64,000 bases of DNA from Rhizomys pruinosus. Lineage: Eukaryota > Chordata > Mammalia > Rodentia > Spalacidae. Each line of letters begins with the position of its first letter. The stretch's first letter is position 1. Shown here in pieces: positions 55,167-64,000 of this stretch. The notes under the pieces were generated by a model. The model did not search any database. It had not been told where the DNA came from and saw only the letters and a program-made list of their open reading frames with translations. Both the position numbers and the translations under genes were made by a program. Location of the stretch: assembly GCA_009823505.1 (NCBI GenBank), contig VZQC01005680.1, positions 1,787,088-1,851,087 of the forward strand, read 5' to 3'.

Positions 55167-55378
55167 GGGGCTCAGCGCTTAAAAGCACTAGCTGCTCTTA
55201 TAGAAATTTAAGGTTAAGTTCCCAGCACCCACATGGCAATAAACTTACAATCCTCCCTAACTCCTTATTCCAGGAGATCTGACATCCACTTCTTGCCTCT
55301 GCAGACATTTTATAGCATGAGTACACTTACAAACATGCAGGAAAACATTCATATACATAAAATTAAAATAAATTAGTT
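55167..55378 (+). repeat. B2/B3-type SINE, head shortened
   Basis: 'ggggctcagcgcttaaaagc' shows a deletion near the A box. A-rich tail to about 55378. Confidence 0.85.
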
Positions 55379-55613
55379 TTTTTAATTTAAGATCATCTTC
55401 AGCTACACAGCAAGTTGAAGGCCACTGTGAGCTATAGGAGACTCTGTCTCCAAAATAAAAGCAGAATAATTGGAATGCAAGAAAAACGGTTTTGCAATCA
55501 TAGGAGATATTGCCTACAAATATTAAAAAGTATATTAAAGCTATGACAGTGCAAACTGAGTTGCTCTGATAAAAAAGATTTTAAAAGATAGATCAATAGA
55601 ACAATGGATAGAT

Positions 55614-55629
55614 AAGAACTTAATACATG
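55614..55629. repeat. L1 target-site duplication, left copy
   Basis: AAGAACTTAATACATG, identical to 61195-61210. Confidence 0.96.
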
Positions 55630-55901
55630 GAGATCTCCTCAGCCCAGCGGCAGGAAGAGGGGGAGACAGATCTAGTGGCTGTGGGGGCGGAGTTATCCTC
55701 CCAGCCAGTATTAAAGGCACGCTTGTGTGACTCTTGAGATTTGAGATCTCCTGAGCCCAGCGGCAGCTGCCGGGGCAGGGCGCCCCCCCCCGCCAACTGA
55801 GATTATGAAGAAGGATCTGAAGGAGGCAAGCAAAGCACGCCTTCAACACAGTGAAGAGGCATTCAGGACTCACATTGGAATACAGGCAAGGAGAAGCCCA
55901 T
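55630..55901 (+). promoter_or_regulatory. L1 5' UTR with one full and one partial tandem unit
   Basis: The sequence 'gagatctcctcagcccagcg' at 55630 recurs at 55743 as 'gagatctcctgagcccagcg', giving a unit of 113 bp and a second partial unit to about 55790, followed by a non-repeated part up to ORF1. Rodent L1s commonly use tandem 5' monomers as internal RNA polymerase II promoters, so this is the likely promoter. The region is GC-rich with a C run at 55785-55793. Confidence 0.8.
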
Positions 55902-57020
55902 ATGCCAGGATCACGAAGAAGAAACTACACTGGAAAGGTGCAGGATAATCCCACGCCAAGCTTTACTAACCCTATGGATGACTCCTGCAGTGGGATCCCC
56001 CCGGGGATGCCCCAGGACACAGACATCAGAAACACAATTGGGAACATACTTAAAGAACTACAAAATCATAAAGAACAAATTAAAGAACTAAGAAAAGAGA
56101 ATGAGGACCGAGAGAGAGAGAATGACAAACTCCGGAAGGAAGTAGAAACACTGAAAAGATCCCATGCTGAAAAAGAAAAAGAAACCAACCAGCAAACAAA
56201 AGAGCTACAAAAAGAGATCGAGAAGCTCCAAAAAGAAATAGAAACACTAAAGAAATCAGAAGAGGAAATGAAAAAGGAAATCAAACACTCATCCATTCAA
56301 GAGGAAAGGAATGAAAAAAGCCTCAGAAGCAGAATGGAGGAAGCAGAACAAAGAATATCAGACCTGGAGGACAACACAGAACAACTAAAAACCTCAAGGA
56401 AAGATTATGAAAAATTTAAAAATACACAAAAATGGAACAACCAGGAGCTGTGGGACACTATGAAAAGATCAAACCTCCGCATCATAGGAATAGAGGAAGG
56501 AGAAGAATCCCAAGAGAAAGGTATTGATCAGATCTTCAACAGAATAATAGATGAAAACTTCCCCAAACTAAAAAAGGACAAACCAATACCAATACAAGAA
56601 GCACATAGAACTCCAAACAGACAAGATCAGAAAAGAAATTCTCCACGCCACATCATAGTTAAAATGCTGGACACCCAAAACAAAGACAAAATTCTTAAAG
56701 CGACAAGAGAAAAACAACAAGTGACCTATAAGGGGAAACCTATCAGAATAACAACGGACTTCTCACAGCAAACGATGAAGGCAAGAAGAACCTGGAGCAA
56801 AGCATTCCCAGTGTTGAGGGACAATGGATGCCAGCCCAGGTTACTATACCCAGCAAAAATGTCAATCATAGTGGAAGGAGAGAGGAAAATCTTCCATGAC
56901 ATAAACAACTTGAAAGAATACATGTCCGGAAAACCAACCCTTCAGAGAATACTTGAAGCAATTCAAAGAACAGAAGAAAGGAGCAACCAACCCCAGGCAA
57001 CTAGAAGGAGAAATCAATAA
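55902..57020 (+). CDS. L1 ORF1 protein (RNA-binding chaperone)
   Basis: 372 residues from the ATG at 55902 (MPGSRRRN..); a GTG at 55851 is in frame but the ATG fits the usual L1 start and length. ORF1p is a trimeric nucleic-acid chaperone that coats L1 RNA in cytoplasmic particles and is needed for retrotransposition. Visible parts: a short basic N-terminus (1-40); a long Lys/Glu coiled coil with heptad pattern (about 42-165, e.g. KELQKEIEKLQKEIE, ending near SDLED at 153-157); an RRM-like domain (about 183-280, LRIIGIEEGEES, HRTPNRQDQKRNSP); and a C-terminal domain (about 280-355, CQPRLLYPAKMS with YPAKM at 316-320). There are no stops or frame breaks. Its frame ends 41 bases before ORF2, as usual in L1. 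Confidence 0.96.
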   Translation: MPGSRRRNYTGKVQDNPTPSFTNPMDDSCSGIPPGMPQDTDIRNTIGNILKELQNHKEQIKELRKENEDRERENDKLRKEVETLKRSHAEKEKETNQQTKELQKEIEKLQKEIETLKKSEEEMKKEIKHSSIQEERNEKSLRSRMEEAEQRISDLEDNTEQLKTSRKDYEKFKNTQKWNNQELWDTMKRSNLRIIGIEEGEESQEKGIDQIFNRIIDENFPKLKKDKPIPIQEAHRTPNRQDQKRNSPRHIIVKMLDTQNKDKILKATREKQQVTYKGKPIRITTDFSQQTMKARRTWSKAFPVLRDNGCQPRLLYPAKMSIIVEGERKIFHDINNLKEYMSGKPTLQRILEAIQRTEERSNQPQATRRRNQ

Positions 57021-57061
57021 AAGCATAACTGCAGAAGTAGAAACCTAAATCAAAACCGCAG

Positions 57062-60000
57062 ATGGATAATAAGGCAAAAGGAAGCAACACAAACCTATCA
57101 GTCATAACCTTAAATATTAATGGACTAAATTCCCCAATCAAAAGACATAGACTGGGAGACTGGATTAGGAAACAGAATCCATCGATATGCTGTCTGCAAG
57201 AAACACATCTTACCTTCAAGGACAGGCACCACCTTAAAGTGAAGGGATGGAAAAAAATATTCCAAGCAAATGGTACCAAAAAGAAAGCAGGTGTTGCTAT
57301 TTTAATATCGGATAAAATAGACTTCAAAGTAAAAGAAATCAGAAGAGACAAAGAAGGCCATTACATTTTCATCAAAGGAACAATCCACCAAGAAGATTTC
57401 ACAATTATGAATATATATGCCCCAAATTCTGGTGCACCAAACTTTATAAAGACAATTCTCCAGGACCACAAGTCACAGACTAACCCCAGCACACTCATAG
57501 TGGGAGATTTCAATACCCCACTGAGTCCTTTGGATAGGTCAACAGGACAAAAAATAAACAGAGAGACATCTGAACTGAACGATATGATACACCAAATGGA
57601 CCTCATAGACCTCTACCGAACATTCCATCCTAATACCAGAGAATACACTTTCTACTCAGCACCCCACGGAACATTCTCCAAAATCGACCACATCCTGGGA
57701 CACAGAAGAAACCTCTACAAATACAAAAAGATTGAAATAATTTCATGCATCCTGTCAGACCACAGTGCAATGAAGCTCAACATCAACACCAGGACAAGCC
57801 CTCCTGCCTACAAGAACACATGGAGACTAAACAACACACTCTTGAATAATGAATGGGTCAAGGAAGAGATAAAGAAAGAAATAAAAACATTCCTGGAACT
57901 GAATGACAATGACAATACAACACAACAAAACTTATGGGATACCTTAAAAGCAGTCCTAAGAGGGAAATTTATAGCCCTGGGTGCCTACATTAGAAAAACA
58001 GAAAGAGCACAAGTGAATGATCTAACACTACAGCTAAAAGCACTTGAGAGGCAACAACAGATGAACCCTAAACGCAACAGACAGGAAGAAATAACAAAAA
58101 TCAGAGCAGAAATCAATGAAATAGAAACAAAGAAAACAATACAAAAAATCAATGAAGCCAAAAGTTGGTTCTTTGAAAGAATAAACAAGATAGACAGACC
58201 TCTAGCCCAGTTAACAAAAAGAAAGAAGGAACAACTCCAAATCAATACAATCTGTGATGAAAAGGGAAATATCACAACGGACAAGGAAAAGATCAAGAAA
58301 ATTATATGGGAATATTACAAGAACCTATATTCTACCAAGTTTGAAAATCTAGAAGAAATGGATGAATATCTGAAATCTTGGGAATCACCAAAGCTTGGCC
58401 AAGAGGAGACCAGCAGCTTAAACAGACCCATAACATATGAAGAAATAGAGGATGTAGTAAGAAGCCTCCCAACTAAAAAAAGCCCAGGCCCAGACGGTTT
58501 CACAGCAGAATTCTATAAAACATTTCAAAAAGACCTACAACCATTATTTCTGAAACTGTTTAGAAGTATACAATCAGAGGGAACTCTCCCAAATTCCTTC
58601 TATGAAGCCAACATCACTCTATTACCAAAACCAGGCAAAGATACAACTAAAAAGGAGAATTATAGACCCATCTCCCTCATGAACACAGATGCCAAAATTC
58701 TAAACAGAATACTGGCAAATCGCATACAGACCCACATCAAGAAGATCATCCATCATGACCAAGTTGGATTCATACCAGAGATGCAGGGATGGTTCAACAT
58801 ACGAAAATCAATAAACATCATCAAACACATAAACGGAATCAAAGACAAAAACCACACCATCATCGCAATTGATGCTGAAAAAGCCTTTGACAAAATCCAG
58901 CATCCCTTCATGCTTAAAGTCCTAGAAGGAATTGGATTGGAGGGATCATTCCTCAATGTAATCAAAGCCATATACAGGAAACCCACAGCCAATATCATCC
59001 TAAATGGGGAAATGACGGAAACATTCCCTTTAAAGGTAGGAACTCGGCAAGGCTGCCCCCTATCACCACTCCTCTTCAATATAGTGCTTGAAACACTTGC
59101 TAGAGCAATAAGGCAAGAAAAGGATATTAAAGGAGTACTAATTGGAAAAGAGGAAGTCAAACTATCCCTATTTGCTGATGATATGATTGTTTACTTAAGA
59201 GATGCAAAAAACTCCACCAGAAAACTCCTAGAAACGATTAACAGCTTCAGCAAAGTGGCAGGATACAAAATTAACCTTAGAAAATCAATGGCCTTTCTTT
59301 ACACCAAGAACAAGCAACTGGAGAAAGAATTCAAAGAGACCTTCCCACTCACAATAGCCTCAAAAACAATAAGATACCTAGGAACAAACCTAACCAAAGA
59401 CACCAAAGACCTCTACAACAAAAATTTTAAACCCTTAAAGAAAGAAATTGAAGAAGACCTCAGAAGATGGAAAAACCTCCCATGCTCATGGATTGGGAAA
59501 ATTAACATTGTAAAAATGTCCATTTTACCAAAACTCTTGTATAGATTTAATGCAATCCCAATCAAAATCCCCAAGAGTTTCTTCACAGGCTTGGAAACAA
59601 AAGTTCTTAAATTCATTTGGAGAAACAAAAGACCCCGAATAGCCAAATCAATCCTGAGTGAAAAGAGCTACACAGGAGGGATCTCTATACCAGATTTTAA
59701 ACTATACTACAGGGCTATAGTCATAAAAACAGCCTGGTACTGGCACAAAAACAGACCTGTTGACCAATGGAACAAAACCGAAGATCCAAATCTGAGCACA
59801 TACAATTTCAGCCATCTCATATTTGACAAGGGGGCCAAGAAACCACAATGGAGAAAAGACAGCATCTTCAGCAAGTGGTGTTGGCAAAACTGGATCACCA
59901 CTTGTAGAAGAATGAAATTAAACCCCTACCTCTCACCCTGTACAAAAGTCAACTCCAGATGGATTAAAGACCTCAACGTGAAACCCCAAACTCTGAAGGT

Positions 60001-60895
60001 GATAGAAGAAAAAGTTGGCAGCAGACTACAAGACATAGGCGTAGGAAAAGACTTCCTAAATCAGACAGCAGCTGCACAAGAATTAAGGTCGACAATTGAC
60101 AAATGGGACCTCATCAAACTCAAAAGCTTCTGTACATCAAAAGAAACAATCAAGGAAGTGAAGAGAAATCCCACAGAGTGGGAGGAAACCTTCACTGCAG
60201 ATACATCTGACAAAGCATTGATTTCCAGAATATATAAACTACTCAAAAAACAAAGAAAAAAGAAAACAAACGACCCGCTCAATAGATGGAGCAAAGAACT
60301 GAACAGAGACTTCACAAGCGAGGAATTAGAGATGTCTGAGAAACACCTCAAGAACTGCTCAACATCACTAATCATTAAGGAAATGCAAATCAAAACCACT
60401 TTAAGATATCATCTTACTCCAGTAAGACTGGCTAGGATCAAGAAAACAAATGATACCAAGTGCTGGAGAGGTTGTGGGGAAAGGGGAACACTCATCCACT
60501 GCTGGTGGGAATGTAAACTCGTACAGCCACTATGGAAAGCAGTGTGGAGAACCCTTGGAAGACTTGGAATGAACTTGCCACCCGACCCAGCCATACCACT
60601 CCTGGGCATGTACCCTCAAGACTTACGCCACCACAGAGATACATGCACGGCCATGTTTATTTCAGCTCTCTTCACAATAGCAAAGAGCTGGAACCAACCT
60701 AAATGCCCCTCAACTGACGAATGGATAGAGAAAATGTGGTACATCTACACAATGGAGTTCTATGCAGCAGTAAAGAAAGACGACATCACGAGCTTTGCAG
60801 GAAAATGGCTGGAGCTAGAGGACATCATGCTGAGTGAAGTAACACAGTCCCAGAAAAACAAACGACGAATGGTATCCCTCATCTGTGGATGCTAG
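57062..60895 (+). CDS. L1 ORF2 protein (endonuclease and reverse transcriptase)
   Basis: 1277 residues, close to the usual rodent L1 length of about 1280. ORF2p nicks genomic DNA at TTTT/AA-like sites and copies L1 RNA by target-primed reverse transcription in the nucleus. An APE-type endonuclease spans about 10-240, with Asn18 (LNINGLN), Glu47 (QETH), Asp149/Asn151 (GDFN) and SDH (232-234). The reverse transcriptase spans about 450-770, with SPGPDGF (474-480), motif [10 protein letters not shown] from 604, RQGCPLSP (662-669) and the catalytic FADD at 704-707. The C-terminal Cys/His motif C-X3-C-X7-H-X4-C starts at 1134. All key catalytic residues are present and there is no stop. ORF1 ends 41 bases upstream, so translation is probably by the reinitiation or internal-entry route described for L1. 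Confidence 0.97.
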   Translation: MDNKAKGSNTNLSVITLNINGLNSPIKRHRLGDWIRKQNPSICCLQETHLTFKDRHHLKVKGWKKIFQANGTKKKAGVAILISDKIDFKVKEIRRDKEGHYIFIKGTIHQEDFTIMNIYAPNSGAPNFIKTILQDHKSQTNPSTLIVGDFNTPLSPLDRSTGQKINRETSELNDMIHQMDLIDLYRTFHPNTREYTFYSAPHGTFSKIDHILGHRRNLYKYKKIEIISCILSDHSAMKLNINTRTSPPAYKNTWRLNNTLLNNEWVKEEIKKEIKTFLELNDNDNTTQQNLWDTLKAVLRGKFIALGAYIRKTERAQVNDLTLQLKALERQQQMNPKRNRQEEITKIRAEINEIETKKTIQKINEAKSWFFERINKIDRPLAQLTKRKKEQLQINTICDEKGNITTDKEKIKKIIWEYYKNLYSTKFENLEEMDEYLKSWESPKLGQEETSSLNRPITYEEIEDVVRSLPTKKSPGPDGFTAEFYKTFQKDLQPLFLKLFRSIQSEGTLPNSFYEANITLLPKPGKDTTKKENYRPISLMNTDAKILNRILANRIQTHIKKIIHHDQVGFIPEMQGWFNIRKSINIIKHINGIKDKNHTIIAIDAEKAFDKIQHPFMLKVLEGIGLEGSFLNVIKAIYRKPTANIILNGEMTETFPLKVGTRQGCPLSPLLFNIVLETLARAIRQEKDIKGVLIGKEEVKLSLFADDMIVYLRDAKNSTRKLLETINSFSKVAGYKINLRKSMAFLYTKNKQLEKEFKETFPLTIASKTIRYLGTNLTKDTKDLYNKNFKPLKKEIEEDLRRWKNLPCSWIGKINIVKMSILPKLLYRFNAIPIKIPKSFFTGLETKVLKFIWRNKRPRIAKSILSEKSYTGGISIPDFKLYYRAIVIKTAWYWHKNRPVDQWNKTEDPNLSTYNFSHLIFDKGAKKPQWRKDSIFSKWCWQNWITTCRRMKLNPYLSPCTKVNSRWIKDLNVKPQTLKVIEEKVGSRLQDIGVGKDFLNQTAAAQELRSTIDKWDLIKLKSFCTSKETIKEVKRNPTEWEETFTADTSDKALISRIYKLLKKQRKKKTNDPLNRWSKELNRDFTSEELEMSEKHLKNCSTSLIIKEMQIKTTLRYHLTPVRLARIKKTNDTKCWRGCGERGTLIHCWWECKLVQPLWKAVWRTLGRLGMNLPPDPAIPLLGMYPQDLRHHRDTCTAMFISALFTIAKSWNQPKCPSTDEWIEKMWYIYTMEFYAAVKKDDITSFAGKWLELEDIMLSEVTQSQKNKRRMVSLICGC

Positions 60896-61194
60896 TGCCA
60901 ATTACCCAGTTGTAAGTATTTCTTGTGTAGGGCCCCCTGAGCTTCTGTACAAAGCAGTTGGACATAATGCATTTTGGAAACAACAACAACAACAGAAAAT
61001 ACTGCATCAAAGAACTGACTGAAACAGTGAACTTCTGCTCAAAACAGTCAACGTCCCAATGGAAAATATTGAGAAAGACTAAGAGATGGAAAGCATGTTT
61101 GGCAGAATGCACGAGCTCTGACTGGGTGGGGGAATGAGCGGGAACACGGGTCTAGATTTGTTAAAAATAAATAAATAAATACAATAAAAAAAAA
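60896..61194 (+). other. L1 3' UTR and A tail
   Basis: About 290 bases after the ORF2 stop, with a GT/GGG-containing part near 61115-61150, overlapping AATAAA signals (about 61165-61187) and a short A tail before the target-site duplication. This short 3' UTR is the same type as in the element at 1-3150. Confidence 0.93.
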
Positions 61195-61210
61195 AAGAAC
61201 TTAATACATG
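61195..61210. repeat. L1 target-site duplication, right copy
   Basis: AAGAACTTAATACATG, identical to 55614-55629. Confidence 0.96.
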
Positions 61211-61919
61211 ATAAAATCAAGTTTCAAATTGGGGGATCTTATTAATCAAATGGTGTTGGGGAACTGGCTGCTGTTTGGAATATGAATGGATAAACTAGTT
61301 TATTGTCATTTATGAATAGTGCGCAGTAGTTTTCTCTGAATTGAAATGTCTTCCAGGAAGGGGAGGAAAGGCTCCGGAGACTTAGGAGGTAAACACATTT
61401 CAGGAGTCCCGGAAAGTACAAGATCTATCAGGTTCCCTCTACAGGATTATAGAAGCTGTTAATAATTGCTCTCAGAGGAGACTAACCAGCAGAGCTGCAG
61501 AGATTCTGAGACCTATGGAGCCGCCTACAAAGCCATATAGGGGTGCCACAGATGCAGCTTCCATGGGCCACCCTGGGCTGGCCTTTGGTGACAGCTGTCT
61601 TTGAGTCATTGCTGATCTTGCAAGTAACTCCTCCTCCATGGTCCTGTGAGTAACCCCAGAGAAAGCTCACTGGTTCACCAAGCTGGACACTGTTGCAATT
61701 GTTACTTTGGTCTGTCATGGATTCCATTTAGGGGGTAAGTATCTCCTGGAACAGCCTCCCACAACGATGTCTTCCTAACCATGTTACTGGTATTATTAAC
61801 CATTCATTCAGCAAAGAAACTGTACAGACACTGATCATATCAAAGCATTTAAAATGTATTATATCACTTAATCCTGACAATCACACTTAAGAAGATTCTC
61901 TGTTTTCTTTTATACTCCT
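61211..61919. other. Intronic sequence, ancient L1 remnant at its left end
   Basis: The first 100 bases ('aaatggtgttggggaactgg') together with 55530-55613 look like a very old L1 ORF2 piece interrupted by the young L1. 61350-61740 is GC-moderate with no repeat recognised. Confidence 0.45.
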
Positions 61920-62230
61920 GATATAATGTGTCCCCTAAAAAGAGTAACACATAACAGGGTTTGGTGCTATTTGGGCAGGTTCTCGAAACTGTGAGGTGGA
62001 TATAGAGGAAGTACGTCACTGAGGGTATATCCCCAAAGACATCTTCTCTCTAGCCAATCTCTGATTCTCTCTGCACCCTGTCTGCCAAGTTGTGAGCATG
62101 CTCCATCCCCCCACCACCACTAAGATGTCCTGCCTCACCAAAGGCCCAGAATCAATGGAACTTGGCCTATCAACTTCCTCTCGTTGTTTGTGTCAGGTGT
62201 TTTGCCACAGTAACGAAAGGTCTATAATCA
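61920..62230 (-). mobile_element. hAT-like element fragment (second type)
   Basis: 'tgatataatgtgtcccctaa', 'ttctctctagccaatctctg', 'caggtgttttgccacagtaa'. Ends resemble 41500-42112 and 46540-46782. Confidence 0.6.
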
Positions 62231-62579
62231 AAAGCCAGGCCAGGAGAAGGTAAGGGCTTGGCCAGGTCACAAAGCCAGGCACAGAGCAAAGATGAGGACT
62301 GTGCCCAGCCCTTGTCTATTTAACCATAATGTTTTCAATTATTGATTTTTATCAAAGAGCAGTCTACATTTTAGGTTGTATCACAGCACCCTGCCACAGA
62401 ACCTGGAGAGAAAATAGTATCCACAGCCAAATGGAACTTACAGGATGTCTTCAAAGACAAAAGCTAAGAGTCTGAATCAGGGTGTGACCATCCAACGTCA
62501 TGAGCTTTTGTGAAAGCCGCCTGTCGAGCTTTCAGTAGACCAGATGCCCTGGAGCTTGACTCAGTATCTGTCATCTGAT

Positions 62580-62757
62580 GATCCCTCTGGTGATCCCTCT
62601 GGTGATCCCTCTGGTGATCCCTCTGGTGGTCCCTCTGGTGATCCCTCTGGTGGTCCCTCTGGTGGTCCCTCTGGTGGTCCCTCTGGTGGTCCCTCTGGTG
62701 ATCCCTCTGGTGATCCCTCTGGTGATCCCTCTGGTGATCCCTCTGGTGATCCCTCTG
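62580..62757. repeat. 12-bp minisatellite, about 15 copies
   Basis: GATCCCTCTGGT repeated with a few GGTCCCTCTGGT variants, in blocks. Twelve is a multiple of three, so several frames on both strands stay open (GDPS-type on plus, HQRD- and EGSP-type on minus). Not coding in my view. Confidence 0.97.
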
Positions 62758-62850
62758 CAGTCCCAGGCAGGCCCAGTGCTGTAATGGGCTTGGGCTCACC
62801 AGGGGATCCGAAAGCAAAGGGACTCTTCCGTGCCCCACACTCCCTCCCCA

Positions 62851-63172
62851 TCTGTGATGGTTCATTGGTAACTTGACACAACCTGCAATCACTTGGGAAG
62901 AGTCTCATGGAGGCATTGTCTAGATCAGGTTGGCCTGTGGGGAATTATCTTAAGTTAATTGATGGGGAAGGACTCAGCCCACTGTCAGGGGATCCTGAAC
63001 TGTGTAAGAGAGGAGATCAGGCATGCATTCACTTCTCTCTGCTCTTGACCGTGGATTCCATGTTACCAGCTGTTTGAAGTTCCTGCCTTGATGTCCCCAT
63101 AATGATGGACTGTCACCTGAGATTGTGGGCTAAATTAACCCTTTTCTCCCCTAAGTGCTTTTGTCACAGTAT
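62851..63172 (-). mobile_element. hAT-Charlie-like non-autonomous element
   Basis: 'gtaacttgacacaacctgca', 'tcttaagttaattgatgggg', 'aattaacccttttctcccct', 'gcttttgtcacagtatattt'. Confidence 0.8.
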
Positions 63173-63177
63173 ATTTT

Positions 63178-63400
63178 AAAGAAATTTATTTATTTTTATT
63201 TTCTATATGAGTGTTTTGCCTCCATGTAAGTGTACCCGTGTGTGCAATGCCCATGGGGGCCAGAAGAGGGTGTCAGATCCCCTTGGATCTGGCATTACAG
63301 AAGGTTGTTAGCCACCATGTGAGTGTTGGGGACCGAACCTTGGGTCCTCCTTTGTCAGAAGGCCCAGTGCTCTTACACAACAAGCTCTCTCTCCAGCCCT
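63178..63400 (-). repeat. B2/B3-type SINE
   Basis: Reverse copy, 'gccagaagagggtgtcagat', end 'ctctctctccagcccttg'. Inserted at the end of the hAT-like element. Confidence 0.9.
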
Positions 63401-63537
63401 TGTGGGGCACTTTTTCACCACAACAGATGTGAAACTTGAAGAGCATCCTTCTCACAACATCTGTTCAAGGCTTCCTTTGCAGCAACACCTCCCTAACACA
63501 CTCCCAGCATCTATCCAGAGAGAGAAACAAGGTTCAT

Positions 63538-63865
63538 GGGCTGGGGATTGGCTCCATGGATAAATGTGCTGGCTTCACAAGCATGAGAATCTGAGTTCAA
63601 ATCCCCAGCACCCACATAAAAGCTGGGTGTGTCCACATGTGCACTTGTAACTATAGCACTGTGAGGGGTGGAGGCAGGAACCCTGGGGCTTCCTGGCTGC
63701 CAGCCTAGCTCCAGGTTCAGTGAGAGACCCTGTCTCAAAGAAACACGGTGGTAAGTGACAGAGCAGACATACAATACCTTCCTCTGACCTCCACACAAGC
63801 ACAGGGGCATGCACACATATGTGTGTGTACACTATACATACATAACACACCCTGACACACACCAA
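63538..63865 (+). repeat. RSINE1-type SINE
   Basis: 'gggctggggattggctccat', 'tgagttcaaatccccagcac', 'ggggcttcctggctgccagc', 'ttcctctgacctccacacaa', CA-rich tail. Confidence 0.82.
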
Positions 63866-64000
63866 TGAAAAAAGGCTCTTGCAGTACAGAAATTGTGATA
63901 TCCTTGTTGAACACACACATGTACAGCACAATCTCAGCAACAGCATTTAGCAAATCTTCCAACATAATATACAAACCATTATGCTTTGAATATGAATGTC

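Larger units (their letters stand above)
54588..55455 (+). repeat. B4-type SINE split by several nested SINEs
   Basis: Left piece 54588-54726 ending 'caaaatcatcttcaattg'. The right piece resumes at about 55386 'aagatcatcttcagctacac' and runs to about 55455. The duplicated 'ATCATCTTCA' marks the insertion site of the block between. Confidence 0.72.
55630..61194 (+). mobile_element. Full-length L1 retrotransposon, both ORFs open
   Basis: A complete autonomous non-LTR retrotransposon of about 5.57 kb: short 5' UTR with a tandem unit, ORF1 (55902-57020), a 41-bp spacer, ORF2 (57062-60895), a short 3' UTR and an A tail. It is flanked by a perfect 16-bp target-site duplication. It inserted in an ancient L1 remnant inside the GALNT17 intron, antisense to that gene. 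Intact ORFs and the perfect duplication point to recent insertion. Length is shorter than mouse L1 mainly because the 5' UTR has few promoter units. Confidence 0.97.
4613..64000 (-). other. GALNT17: GALNT17 intron upstream of the exon (probably intron 1)
   Basis: No other host exon with splice sites was recognised from here to the window end. Because the gene runs on the minus strand, this stretch lies 5' of the exon and should be part of the very long first intron. That assignment rests on knowledge that GALNT17 spans hundreds of kilobases; it is not directly provable here because exon 1 is out of view. The intron is filled with SINEs, L1s, hAT elements, LTRs and tandem repeats listed separately. 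Confidence 0.7.

Noticed and set aside
55851..55901. GTG at 55851 as the start of L1 ORF1
   Set aside because: The in-frame ATG at 55902 gives the usual ORF1p length and N-terminus; GTG starts are not expected in this context.
57985..60609. Minus-strand ORFs of 60-135 codons opposite the L1
   Set aside because: They are the antisense of L1 ORF2 and match nothing independent.
62464..62908. Collagen-like or glycine-rich proteins from the 62.6-kb ORFs
   Set aside because: Open frames on both strands come from the same 12-bp repeat.

Overview
The window is mammalian intronic DNA from a muroid rodent. The evidence is a dense mix of rodent-specific short interspersed elements (B1; a B2/B3-type tRNA-derived SINE with dozens of copies; ID; composite B4/RSINE1 types), rodent-style L1 elements, ERV LTRs and rodent hAT-Charlie-like non-autonomous DNA transposons. 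The dominant B2/B3-type SINE differs from the consensus I know for laboratory mouse and rat, so a different muroid lineage is likely. I cannot name the species.

Only one host protein-coding exon is recognisable: a 184-base minus-strand exon at 4399-4582. It has perfect splice signals and encodes a stretch I recognise as GALNT17 (WBSCR17, a polypeptide GalNAc-transferase family member), probably exon 2. GALNT17 is a very large gene with huge introns. On this reading 1-4398 is the start of the next intron and 4583-64000 lies inside the upstream (first) intron. No other host exon was found. A decayed, intronless ISCA2-derived pseudogene sits at about 36110-36555 (minus).

Layout: 1-3150 is the 3' half of an L1 (plus) with many indels and A-runs. 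3.5-4.0 kb is a solo LTR. 4.4 kb is the exon. 5-11.7 kb is a SINE-rich stretch. 11.76-13.15 kb is a 42-bp minisatellite that happens to stay open as a long ORF. 14-19 kb holds LTR fragments, old L1 and SINEs. 22-25 kb is a minus-strand L1 interrupted by a plus-strand L1 3' end. 26.8-28.0 kb is a GGGAA tract followed by a 46-bp minisatellite and a single-N gap at 28440. 28.4-30.5 kb is a minus-strand L1 3' end carrying a hAT insertion. 31-55 kb is SINEs, hAT elements and microsatellites. 55.6-61.2 kb is a full-length L1 with both ORFs open, flanked by a 16-bp target-site duplication. 62.6 kb is a 12-bp minisatellite.

The only intact protein-coding unit other than the GALNT17 exon is the full-length L1: ORF1 (RNA-binding chaperone) and ORF2 (endonuclease and reverse transcriptase) on the plus strand, antisense to the host gene. 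The same machinery is known to mobilise SINEs in trans, which fits the many SINE copies here with clear target-site duplications and A-rich tails. I found no novel multi-gene system. The most interesting items are the apparently intact L1 with a short tandem promoter unit, a lineage-specific SINE subfamily defined by an internal duplication, and three expanded minisatellites.
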